From Clostridiales bacterium (GTDB lineage: Bacteria > Bacillota > Clostridia > Oscillospirales > Oscillospiraceae), in the NCBI GenBank assembly GCA_004557075.1, contig SFEX01000015.1, forward strand, positions 1 through 39,928: DNA of 39,928 bases, given 5' to 3'. A model generated the notes under the pieces. That model ran no database searches, was not told the origin of the DNA, and worked only from the letters and a program-made list of their open reading frames with translations. Positions 32,858 through 39,928 of this stretch are shown piece by piece. The position numbers and the translations under genes are program-made. Every line of letters begins with the position of its first letter. The stretch's first letter is position 1.

Positions 32858-34072
32858 ATGCTTAATGTTTGCACTCCCGAAGAGGCTATAGAAATAATAC
32901 GGCGCGAATTTGCAGGCTGCTCGACCGATACGGAGCTGCTGCCCCTGTCGTCCTGCGTCGGCAGGGTTCTCGCCGAGGATATAACCGCTAATGAATACGT
33001 TCCCGATTTTGACCGAAGCACCGTTGACGGCTACGCCGTCAGAGCCGCCGACACCTTTGGCTGCTCCGACGCCATGCCCGCCGTACTGACCCTGCGCGGT
33101 ATAGTCAGTATGGGCAGCAGCTCCGGCATCGTCATACACGAGGGCGAGTGCGCCTATGTGCCCACCGGCGGCGAGATACCCGAAGGTGCCGACGCCATGG
33201 TCATGATCGAGCACAGCGAAAGCTACGGCAACGAGGAGATCGGTATTCTCAAGGCCGCCGCGCCGGGCAACAACATAATTTACCGGGGCGACGATGTTTT
33301 TCCCGGAAAAACCGTCCTCAAAGCCGGCAGAGTTCTGCGCGCAGAGGATATAGGCGCGCTTGCGGCGCTGGGTATGTCCGAGGTTGCGCTCAAAAAGCGC
33401 CCTGCGATAGGCATTATCTCAACCGGGGACGAGCTTGTTCCCGTCGGGAAGAAACCAGGGGCCGGTCAGGTGCGCGATGTTAATTCGGATATGCTGGCAT
33501 CTTCCGTCGAGCTGTTCGGCGCTCAGGCAAAGCAGTTTGGCATTATAAAAGACGGGTACATGAGGCTGAGAAGTGCTATTGTTGAAAACCTCGATAGCTG
33601 CGACGCACTTCTCATTTCCGGTGGAAGCTCCGTTGGGCAGATGGATTCCACCTGCGCCGTTATCGAGGAGCTGGGCACTCTGCTTCTGCACGGCATCGCC
33701 ATGAAGCCGGGCAAGCCAACCATCATGGGCAGGATAGGCTCAAAGCCCGTTATCGGTCTGCCGGGGCATCCCGCCGCCGCGTTCTTCGTCTCCGATATTT
33801 TTGTCAGGGAGCTGACCGCTATAATGCTCGGCATAGCTCCGCGCTCTTTTACTGCTTCCGCGCTGCTGACCGAGGCAGTCAGCGCAAACCACGGCAGAGC
33901 TCACTACTGCGGCGTTGTGCTCAGCGAGCAGGACGGGAAGCTTTGCGCAAGACCTGTGCGCAGCAAGTCCGGGCTTATCAGCTCACTTGCGGGCTGCGAC
34001 GGGTATTTCTGCATCCCGCGAGACAGCGAGGGCTGCGCAAAGGGCGATGAAATAACTGTTTTTCTGAGGTGA
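32858..34072 (+). CDS. moeA: MoeA molybdopterin molybdenumtransferase (404 aa)
   Basis: MoeA/gephyrin E-type protein that inserts molybdate or tungstate into the adenylylated pterin. Visible motifs are DFDRSTVDGYAVRAAD near residue 50, VPTGGEIPEGADAMVMIE, IGIISTGDELV, ISGGSSVGQMD and IGLPGHPAAAFF. The ATG at 32858 follows the ferredoxin stop by 4 nt without a strong ribosome site, so it is probably read by coupling. Length is normal. Confidence 0.93.
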   Translation: MLNVCTPEEAIEIIRREFAGCSTDTELLPLSSCVGRVLAEDITANEYVPDFDRSTVDGYAVRAADTFGCSDAMPAVLTLRGIVSMGSSSGIVIHEGECAYVPTGGEIPEGADAMVMIEHSESYGNEEIGILKAAAPGNNIIYRGDDVFPGKTVLKAGRVLRAEDIGALAALGMSEVALKKRPAIGIISTGDELVPVGKKPGAGQVRDVNSDMLASSVELFGAQAKQFGIIKDGYMRLRSAIVENLDSCDALLISGGSSVGQMDSTCAVIEELGTLLLHGIAMKPGKPTIMGRIGSKPVIGLPGHPAAAFFVSDIFVRELTAIMLGIAPRSFTASALLTEAVSANHGRAHYCGVVLSEQDGKLCARPVRSKSGLISSLAGCDGYFCIPRDSEGCAKGDEITVFLR

Positions 34073-34075
34073 GAC

Positions 34076-35986
34076 ATGGCATTTGAATATCTGACAAACT
34101 CGCCGCTTGAGAAAGCGAAAGCTGAATATCTTGAAAGGCTCAGGGAGCTTGGCATGTACCCTAAATCAGAGCGCATAAGCTCCGCAGCCGCCTGCGGCCG
34201 CGTCACGGCTGAGCCTGTTTACGCAAATATCTGCTCGCCGCACTATCACGCCTGCGCCATGGACGGCATTGCCATTGACGCAAGGCTCACCTTCGGTGCC
34301 GGTGAGACTACCCCCGTCACGCTCACGGCGCAGCAGTATATAACCGTCGATACCGGCGATCCTCTGCCAGAGGGCTGTGACGCCGTGATAATGATAGAGG
34401 ACGTAATAAAAAACGACGACGGCTCTGTAACGCTCTACGCTGCCGCCGCTCCGTGGCAGCATGTGCGGCAGATCGGCGAGGATATATGCGCCGGAGAGAT
34501 GCTACTGCCCGCCGGGGTCGAGGTAAGCCCCGCCGCTATAGGCGCTATGATCGCAGGCGGCTGTCTTGAGGTAAATGTGATAAAAAAGCCCGTAGTCGCC
34601 ATAATCCCGACTGGCGACGAGATTGTCCCGCCGACAGACTCCCCCGCTCCCGGCGATATTTTGGAATTTAACTCCTCCATATTCTCGGCAATGGCCGAAA
34701 AATGGGGCGGCTGCGCCAAGGTATACCCCATCGTTCCGGACAAGCCGGAGCTGCTCAGAGAAACTCTCCGCGATGCGATTGATAGCTGCGACGTTGTTCT
34801 GCTAAACGCCGGATCTTCCGCCGGGCGGGACGACTACTCGGTGTCTATTATACGGGAGCTTGGCAACGTCCTGTGCCACGGCGTGGCTATAAAGCCCGGC
34901 AAGCCCGCGATATTGGGCTATTCCGGCGCAAAGCCAATACTCGGCGTTCCGGGCTACCCCGTGTCGGGGATAATTGTTATCGAAGAATTTTTAAAGCCTA
35001 TTCTTGAGATACTCTGCGGCAAGGCTTCGGCTATGGATGAATATGCAGCCGCCGTTTTATCCCGGCCTGTGGTATCAGGTCTTAAATACAGAGAGTTTGT
35101 GCGCGTGCGCATGGGCTGCGTCGGCGGCAGGCTCATCGCCTCCCCCCTCAACCGCGGCGCGGGCGTTGTGTCGTCGTTCATGAAGGCCGACGGCATACTT
35201 GAGATACCGCAGGGCTGCGAGGGTATAGAGGCCGGTCAGGAGGTCAATGTCAGGCTCCTGCGTCCGAGGGCGGAGCTTGAAGCGAGCCTCGTTGTGATCG
35301 GAAGCCACGATCCGCTGCTCGACGAGCTCGGCAATATGCTGCACCAGCGCTGCCCGGAGCTTTACATGAGCTCATCGCACGTCGGTTCAATGGGCGGCAT
35401 CATGGCGATAAAGCGCGGAGAAGCCCACGCAGCGGGCTGTCACCTGCTAAACGAGGCCGACGGCAGCTACAATACCGCCTATATTAAAAGGTATTTCCCA
35501 AACGGCGGCGTTCGTCTCGTTGAATGCGTCGGACGCACCCAGGGTATTATGGTGCAAAAAGATAATCCCCTCGGCATCTCCTGCATTGAGGATCTGCTGA
35601 AGGGCAATGTGCGTTATGTAAACCGGCAAAAAGGCTCCGGCACCCGCGTGCTGCTTGATTATCTTTGCAAGGTCAAGGGTATTGATGCAGACAAGCTCTA
35701 CGGATACGAGCGCGAGGAGCTGACCCACACCGCGGTCGCGGCGCAGATAGCCGCCGACAGCGCCGACGCGGGGCTTGGAATTTACTCTGCGGCGAAAATG
35801 TATGACCTTGATTTCATTCCCGTGTGCATCGAGCAGTATGATCTGCTGATACCCGATCACGCGTGGGATACGCCGATGGTGCAAAAGCTCATTGAAACCA
35901 TGAAAAGCGAGCAGTTCAGGCAGCGCCTTGAGGATATGGGCGGCTACACCGTGGATAGGCCCGGCGAGGTTCGGGAGAAGTTTTAG
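34076..35986 (+). CDS. MoeA fused to a periplasmic-binding-protein-like domain (636 aa)
   Basis: Residues 1 to about 405 are a second MoeA (CAMDGIAIDARL, VDTGDPLPEGCDAVIMIED, VAIIPTGDEIV, NAGSSAGRDDYS, ILGVPGYPVSG). From about residue 410 a PBP-like domain follows (VVIGSHDPLLDELGNML, then RQKGSGTRVLLDYLCKVKGI and DAGLGIYSAAKMYDLDFIPV), known in other anaerobes joined to MoeA. With no signal peptide the domain is cytosolic and may sense or hold the oxyanion. It lies 3 nt after the first moeA. Confidence 0.9.
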   Translation: MAFEYLTNSPLEKAKAEYLERLRELGMYPKSERISSAAACGRVTAEPVYANICSPHYHACAMDGIAIDARLTFGAGETTPVTLTAQQYITVDTGDPLPEGCDAVIMIEDVIKNDDGSVTLYAAAAPWQHVRQIGEDICAGEMLLPAGVEVSPAAIGAMIAGGCLEVNVIKKPVVAIIPTGDEIVPPTDSPAPGDILEFNSSIFSAMAEKWGGCAKVYPIVPDKPELLRETLRDAIDSCDVVLLNAGSSAGRDDYSVSIIRELGNVLCHGVAIKPGKPAILGYSGAKPILGVPGYPVSGIIVIEEFLKPILEILCGKASAMDEYAAAVLSRPVVSGLKYREFVRVRMGCVGGRLIASPLNRGAGVVSSFMKADGILEIPQGCEGIEAGQEVNVRLLRPRAELEASLVVIGSHDPLLDELGNMLHQRCPELYMSSSHVGSMGGIMAIKRGEAHAAGCHLLNEADGSYNTAYIKRYFPNGGVRLVECVGRTQGIMVQKDNPLGISCIEDLLKGNVRYVNRQKGSGTRVLLDYLCKVKGIDADKLYGYEREELTHTAVAAQIAADSADAGLGIYSAAKMYDLDFIPVCIEQYDLLIPDHAWDTPMVQKLIETMKSEQFRQRLEDMGGYTVDRPGEVREKF

Positions 35987-35995
35987 GAGGAGCTT

Positions 35996-36475
35996 ATGAG
36001 CTACAAAGCAGCGGTTATTACGGTAAGCGATAAGTGCAGCACAGGCGAGCGCGTGGACACGAGCGGTCCGGCGGTGGCGGAAATGCTTGAAGGTGCGGGT
36101 TTTGACGTTGTATATAAGGGTATCGTTCCCGATGAGCGTCCGCTGATCTCGGCGGAGATGGTCAAATGTGTTCGGGAGCTGGGCGCGGATATTGTCATAT
36201 CCACGGGCGGCACGGGATTTTCCTCGCGCGATGTTACGCCGGAGGCCACGCGCGATGTTATCGAGCGGGAGGTTCACGCGATACCCCAGGCGATGCTTTA
36301 CTACAGCCTCGCTATCACGCCGCGAGCCATGCTGTCACGGTCGGTCGCCGGTATACTCGGCAGCAGCCTTATTATAAACCTCCCCGGCAGCGAAAAGGCC
36401 GCGCGCGAAAACCTCAGTGCCGTCATCGGCACGCTTGAGCACGCAATGCATATGATCGCCGGCGGCGGACACTGA
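35996..36475 (+). CDS. MogA/MoaB-family molybdopterin adenylyltransferase (159 aa)
   Basis: Adenylylates molybdopterin before metal insertion by MoeA. Motifs: ITVSDKCSTGERVDTSGPAV (residues 8-27), ISTGGTGFSSRDVTPEAT and INLPGSEKAARENL. AGGAGG precedes the ATG, 9 nt after the MoeA fusion. It is the last gene of the oxidoreductase operon, before a terminator. Confidence 0.92.
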   Translation: MSYKAAVITVSDKCSTGERVDTSGPAVAEMLEGAGFDVVYKGIVPDERPLISAEMVKCVRELGADIVISTGGTGFSSRDVTPEATRDVIEREVHAIPQAMLYYSLAITPRAMLSRSVAGILGSSLIINLPGSEKAARENLSAVIGTLEHAMHMIAGGGH

Positions 36476-36510
36476 ATTAGTGAAAAGTTAATAGTGAATA
36501 GTGAAGAAGT

Positions 36511-36550
36511 AAAAAATCGACAAGTACCGTTAGGGACTTGTCGATTTTTT
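36511..36550 (+). terminator. Terminator of the oxidoreductase-cofactor operon
   Basis: AAAAAATCGACAAGT and ACTTGTCGATTTTTT form a 15-bp stem with a 10-nt loop. It can act in both directions and also faces the end of the convergent phage-like genes. Confidence 0.88.
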
Positions 36551-36580
36551 GCAAACAGCTCTATGTGAGGATGTTCAAAA

Positions 36581-37021
36581 TTATATATTGTTATAGAAAT
36601 AGTAAAAAACTTGTGCATCGACGTCAAAATAAAAAACGGTATAGTTTTCAAATTTGCCGTATGTTCTTTCGCCGATCGGTTCTCCGTATTTTGTTTCAAT
36701 ATAAAAGAAATCTCCCTCGGACACATTGGTTTTATCAAAGTCATAGTTATCCTTGAGCTCACCGCCTACCGCTTCGACCCAAGCTTCAAAATTCTCGATA
36801 TACAGCAGGATTTCTTCAACGTCTTCTTCGGTTGCCGCAGTGAAGTATCTTGACGCTTCAATATCTTGAGCCGTAATAGAATCATAACTATACTTAGCGT
36901 AATCCGTATAGCATTGCGAGCAGTTAATATGCGCGTTTCCCCTGATATCAACGTGAAAAAACACCTCTGCGGTGTATACGCCCCTCACATAGCCTGTGAT
37001 GCCGTTTTCAAACTTCGCCAT
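36581..37021 (-). CDS. Phage-type small protein of unknown function (146 aa)
   Basis: The N terminus contains GYVRGVYTAEVFFHVDIRGN and HINCSQC, a pattern seen in short proteins of Firmicutes phage replication modules. The rest is acidic and aromatic. No enzyme motif was recognised. It starts 1 nt after the stop of the ATPase gene, so the two were probably co-translated. Confidence 0.65.
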   Translation of the reverse strand: MAKFENGITGYVRGVYTAEVFFHVDIRGNAHINCSQCYTDYAKYSYDSITAQDIEASRYFTAATEEDVEEILLYIENFEAWVEAVGGELKDNYDFDKTNVSEGDFFYIETKYGEPIGERTYGKFENYTVFYFDVDAQVFYYFYNNI

Positions 37022-37022
37022 A

Positions 37023-37638
37023 CTACAGCCCCCAATACTCGCGGATCGCGGTATCGACCGCTTTTAAGTTATTATCTATCTCGCGCTCAAACATCCCCTC
37101 CGGCGATTTGCTGATATCGCTGCCGTCGCTCTGAGTTATAAACAGGTGCTTGCCATCGCGCACCACACACCGCAGAACAACGGTCGACATACCCTCGATG
37201 CAAACCTTTTCCGAAAGCAGCTTGCCGATCGTGCGCAGCTTGGTTTCTCCGTAATCCGTGGTGTCCTCGTGCATGATTATGTACACGATAACATCATCGG
37301 GCAGCTCGCTTTTTATAAATGTGAGCAGGCTCCAGAAGCTGTCTGCGATGTTGTTATACAGGTCAAACGAGCTTGAGCCGCTTTTCGGAGCTGAATGCCC
37401 GCGCATAAAAGCATTGGTCATCAGATACCCTCTGTCATCAATGACGGCAGTTTTTACCGGCATTTTGCGCAAGCCATTGGATATCTTGCTGATATCATCA
37501 GTTTTGATTTCGTATTTGAATTTGCTGCGGAACGGCAGCCGCTTGCCGATGGTGTTAACGTGAAATATCTCTTCTTCGCCGAAATTTATAAGGCTCCGGC
37601 TTTTGCCGCTGCCGCTTTTACCGTAAACAATAACTCAT
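37023..37638 (-). pseudogene. Phage-type P-loop ATPase with an out-of-frame start (about 203 codons)
   Basis: From 37634 downwards one frame reads VIVYGKSGSGKSRSLINFGE and continues through DDVIVYIIMHEDTT to the stop at 37023. This is a RecA/Sak4-like phage ATPase with Walker A GKSGSGKS. That frame is preceded by TGA (37635-37637) with no ATG, GTG or TTG before the Walker motif. The only nearby ATG (37636-37638) is in another frame; dropping one T would give MSIVYGKSGSGKS, the expected start. A one-base insertion or sequencing error is likely. A shorter in-frame ATG at 37472 would lose the Walker motif. Neighbours are typical of a phage replication module. Confidence 0.7.
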
Positions 37639-37872
37639 TCGCCCACTGACGTTCGCCTCCTCTGCTGTTATTTCGCGCGCGCCCACAAGCGCGGCAAGCT
37701 CGCGTGTGGATAAATCGAAAATTTCTTCTCTGAAGCAGTCTTCGCATAGATAGCGCCCGTCGGATATATAGATCGTCTCGTCGCCGTAAAGCTCGCCCTG
37801 GCAACCTTCGCATATGCAGTCCGGCGGATCATAAGGCGGCTCGAGCGGTGGCTCTGGTGTGTAAAATGGCAT
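37618..37872 (-). CDS. Small zinc-ribbon-like phage protein (84 aa)
   Basis: Proline-rich start (MPFYTPEPPLEPPYDPP), then CICEGC and a later CEDC, giving a CxxC-CxxC pair that may bind zinc. AGGAGA precedes the ATG. The last codons overlap the start region of the frameshifted ATPase. In phage replication modules such proteins commonly precede the ATPase gene. Confidence 0.65.
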   Translation of the reverse strand: MPFYTPEPPLEPPYDPPDCICEGCQGELYGDETIYISDGRYLCEDCFREEIFDLSTRELAALVGAREITAEEANVSGRMSYCLR

Positions 37873-37989
37873 TTATGCACTCTCCTGTTCGATTGTTGAT
37901 TTTTACGCTCATTATGTTCTCCTTTGCGTTTGCTTCTTTAATTTATAAATCACGCCAATTGGGGCAAACTAAGCCGAGGTGATTTTGTA

Positions 37990-38178
37990 ATGTCCAAAAA
38001 AGGGATGGCCCGTCCGGATTGGACGCACACACAGCCCCGCAACGAGGCTCCCGCCGTACCTGAAATTCAGGGCAAGGCCAAAAGCGGGAAAAAACGTGTA
38101 AATCCGATCATTGCCGGCACAAGCAGCCCCGATTTGAAGGTCTACCATAAGTCGCAGGACAGCAGTTCCAACGCTTAG
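37990..38178 (+). CDS. Small basic hypothetical protein (62 aa)
   Basis: The ORF reads MSKKGMARPDWTHTQPRNEA and ends DLKVYHKSQDSSSNA, with GAGGTGA before the ATG. It has no membrane segment and is rich in Lys, Pro and Ser. It stands alone on the plus strand between the phage-like genes and the helicase fragment and ends in a terminator, which supports a real expressed unit. Function unknown. Confidence 0.6.
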   Translation: MSKKGMARPDWTHTQPRNEAPAVPEIQGKAKSGKKRVNPIIAGTSSPDLKVYHKSQDSSSNA

Positions 38179-38193
38179 GCCAGCTCTGACACT

Positions 38194-38227
38194 CTCTCGT
38201 CTCATTTCTGAGGCGGGAGTTTTTTAT
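38194..38227 (+). terminator. Terminator after the 62-aa gene
   Basis: CTCTCGTCTC and GAGGCGGGAG form a 10-bp stem (two G-U pairs) with a 6-nt loop, followed by TTTTTTA. Confidence 0.75.
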
Positions 38228-38229
38228 TA

Positions 38230-39486
38230 GTGCATTTGTCTCGATCTTTTTGCGTGAAACTCTCGCCAGCCATTGCGCTTGCAATCGGTGCTAATGCCTT
38301 GCTTGTTTACTGTACCACAATCGAGGACGAGCGGCAGAAAGCGGACTATCTCAAGAAAGTATCAAACTATGGACAGTTACGCTACAGGGAAACAATGATC
38401 AAGGATGCACGGGACAAGTATTTCATAACGCAAAATGACCTTGATAAGAACCTTGATTTATTCAACTGTCAAAACGGTACTTATAATCTGAGGACGGGCG
38501 AATTTAAGCCCCATAGACCGCAGGACTTGCTTTCTAAGGTTTCCAATGTGGTATATGACCCGGAAGCCCGCTCCACACGCTTTGAGCAATTCATATCTGA
38601 CATTATGCAAGGCGATACAGCAAAAATCAACTATCTGCAAACCATTTTAGGCTATGCGCTGACCGCAGAGACGAACCTTGAAACTTGCTGGATTCTGTAC
38701 GGCGGGACTACCCGCAACGGAAAGAGTACCCTCATTGAAACTATCGCTTATATGATGGGCAATAGTGGCGGGTATGCTTTGGCAATGCAGCCGCAGACCC
38801 TGGCACAGAAACAGAACAAGGATACACGGCAAGCAAGCGGCGATATTGCCCGCCTTGATGGATGCCGTTTCCTCAATGCCTCAGAACCCCCTAAAAGAAT
38901 GCTTTTTGATGTGGCATTGCTCAAGACCCTGTTAGGACGGGACAGTATCACAGCCCGCCACCTATTCGAGCGGGAATACGAATTTGTTCCACATTTCAAA
39001 CTTTTTATAAACACCAACTTTCTGCCCCTCATTCAAGATGATAGCTTGTTTTCTTCCGGGCGTATCAATGTGATAACCTTTGACCGTCATTTCTCCCCGC
39101 AGGAGCAGGACAGGGGCTTAAAGGACAAGTTCAAAACCCCGGAGAATATCAGCGGTATTTTTAACTGGTGTCTTGAGGGCTTGAAGTGGTACAGGGAGAT
39201 CGGAGCAGACCCGCCGGAAGCTGTACAAGCCGCCACCGCCGAATACCGGCAAAGCTCTGACAAAATCGGCAATTTCATAGCGGATTGCTTGACCAAGGTT
39301 GAGGGCGAGAATTGCGGAGCGGGAGCGGTATATCAACGGTATTCTGCATGGTGTGAGGACAACGGTTTCGGAACTGAAAACAAGGGTAATTTCTTTGATG
39401 AATTGAAAAGCAAAGGTATCTTTGCGGCAAGTGGAACTGTCAACGGAAAGACCGTCCGAAATGTTGTAAAAGGCTATGTATTATGA
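38230..39486 (+). pseudogene. P4/D5-type phage helicase-primase, N-terminally truncated (418 codons)
   Basis: The superfamily 3 helicase core is intact: Walker A ILYGGTTRNGKSTL (residues 155-168), RLDGCRFLNASEPP, and the sensor-like HFKLFINTNFLP. The D5_N-like region begins LLVYCTTIEDERQKADYL. The usual N-terminal primase half is absent: the first 21 residues do not resemble the family, the only start is a GTG directly on the tail of a terminator, and there is no ribosome site. A deletion or recombination joint between about 38228 and 38293 is likely. Confidence 0.75.
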
Positions 39487-39490
39487 CCAT

Positions 39491-39574
39491 TGTGCAAAAT
39501 GTGCATTTTATATGTGAAGTCTTTTCTATTTGAAATTACAAGGGACTTTACATATAGATTGCACAAAATGCACA
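39491..39574. repeat. Large imperfect inverted repeat with 31-bp arms
   Basis: The left arm 39491-39521 (TGTGCAAAATGTGCA...GTGAAGTC) pairs with the right arm 39544-39574 (GACTTTAC...TGCACAAAATGCACA), with several mismatches. TGTGCA/TGCACA recurs within it. It could be a replication origin, recombination site or regulatory RNA hairpin of the mobile element. Confidence 0.65.
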
Positions 39575-39596
39575 GATACCCGAAAGGAGTAAAACT

Positions 39597-39815
39597 ATGA
39601 CTATTAAACAGGTAAACACAGGCGCACACGGACGCAAGACCCGCTATTTCATCGAGAATGAGGGCGGCGAAACTGTGGCATATTTTGACAATCTTTGCAC
39701 TGCTGCGTTAGTGCTGCGATATCTGATCGGCGCAACGCTGTCCGATGAGGATACAGACTTAGCATGGGACGCAATGCACGCATTTGACATGAGAAGAGAG
39801 GAGAACAGGCGTTGA
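39597..39815 (+). CDS. Small hypothetical protein of the mobile element (72 aa)
   Basis: The ORF begins MTIKQVNTGAHGRKTRYFIE and ends WDAMHAFDMRREENRR, with AAAGGAG upstream. Soluble, alpha/beta-looking, no known motif. Position after the helicase fragment suggests an element-encoded accessory protein. Confidence 0.6.
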   Translation: MTIKQVNTGAHGRKTRYFIENEGGETVAYFDNLCTAALVLRYLIGATLSDEDTDLAWDAMHAFDMRREENRR

Positions 39816-39928
39816 AACTAATTGATTTTATTCGGCGGTTATTTTTGAAAACTGCCACGAAAAGAGGGGGTGCGGATATTGTCAACGAAGAACAACGAGC
39901 AAATCATGGCTGCGCTGATTGCGTGCGG
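39812..39928 (+). CDS. Possible small ORF, open at the window end
   Basis: A TTG start overlaps the previous stop (TTGA) with GAGAGGAG upstream. It would read MKLIDFIRRLFLKTATKRGG and stays open to the edge. It competes with the next ORF in another frame; no family recognised. Confidence 0.3.
   Translation, partial: MKLIDFIRRLFLKTATKRGGADIVNEEQRANHGCADCVR
39879..39928 (+). CDS. Start of a probable helix-turn-helix phage protein (cut by window edge)
   Basis: From the TTG at 39879, 8 nt after AGAGGGGG, the frame reads MSTKNNEQIMAALIACG. This resembles the N terminus of small phage or element DNA-binding proteins that continue into an HTH. Only 16 codons are visible, so the assignment is tentative. 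Confidence 0.45.
   Translation, partial: MSTKNNEQIMAALIAC

Noticed and set aside
36476..36510. Short repeated units (GTTAATAGTGAATAGTGAA) before the terminator
   Set aside because: This is a small A/T-rich tandem-like stretch, too short to call a repeat array or CRISPR.
37829..37912. 27-codon minus-strand ORF with ribosome site AAAGGAG (MSVKINNRTGE...)
   Set aside because: It overlaps the start of the zinc-ribbon gene, is very short and has no recognisable similarity. It could be a leader peptide but cannot be supported.

Overview
This window looks like the chromosome of an anaerobic, endospore-forming Clostridia, most likely an Oscillospirales-type gut bacterium. The evidence is a complete spoIIA operon (spoIIAA, spoIIAB, sigF), spore-coat-like small proteins, a T-box leader on valS, oxygen-sensitive 2-hydroxyacyl-CoA dehydratase genes, and a tungsten aldehyde oxidoreductase cluster. 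No rRNA, tRNA or CRISPR array was seen. The taxonomic placement is inference from gene content.

Region 1 (1-7420, all minus strand) holds two adjacent operons of the 2-hydroxyacyl-CoA dehydratase / benzoyl-CoA reductase superfamily. The upstream operon has a small subunit (397 aa), an enlarged subunit (533 aa) and a 57-aa one-helix membrane protein, and ends at a strong hairpin. The downstream operon has a CooC-like P-loop ATPase with a CxC motif, a second small/large subunit pair (398 and 595 aa), and, at the window edge, the start of the ATP-dependent activator. Together they suggest two radical dehydratase-type enzymes, one activator, and a possible metallocluster-maturation ATPase.

Region 2 (7500-15330) is mixed housekeeping and accessory: a pyridoxamine-kinase-like gene, two CotF-like small proteins, an AraC-type regulator divergent from an SDF-family symporter, an OmpR-type two-component system with a downstream exported protein and an unusual repeat-filled spacer, and an EamA transporter.

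Region 3 (15330-26180) is core: pcrA-type helicase, the spoIIA operon, valS with its T-box, DegV, thioredoxin plus a short thioredoxin-reductase-like flavoprotein, and glnS.

Region 4 (26180-36550) starts with a lipoprotein gene and is then a tungsten island. A tungstate-type ABC transporter (minus strand) diverges from an operon of aldehyde:ferredoxin oxidoreductase, a MoaD-like protein, two four-cluster ferredoxins, two MoeA proteins (one fused to a periplasmic-binding-protein-like domain) and a MogA/MoaB. The transporter imports the metal, MogA/MoeA insert it into the pterin, and the oxidoreductase passes electrons to the ferredoxins. The binding protein appears circularly permuted.

Region 5 (36580-39928) is a degraded phage or integrative element: a P-loop ATPase whose start is out of frame, a small zinc-ribbon protein, a 5'-truncated P4/D5-type helicase, a 31-bp inverted repeat, and small ORFs running off the end.
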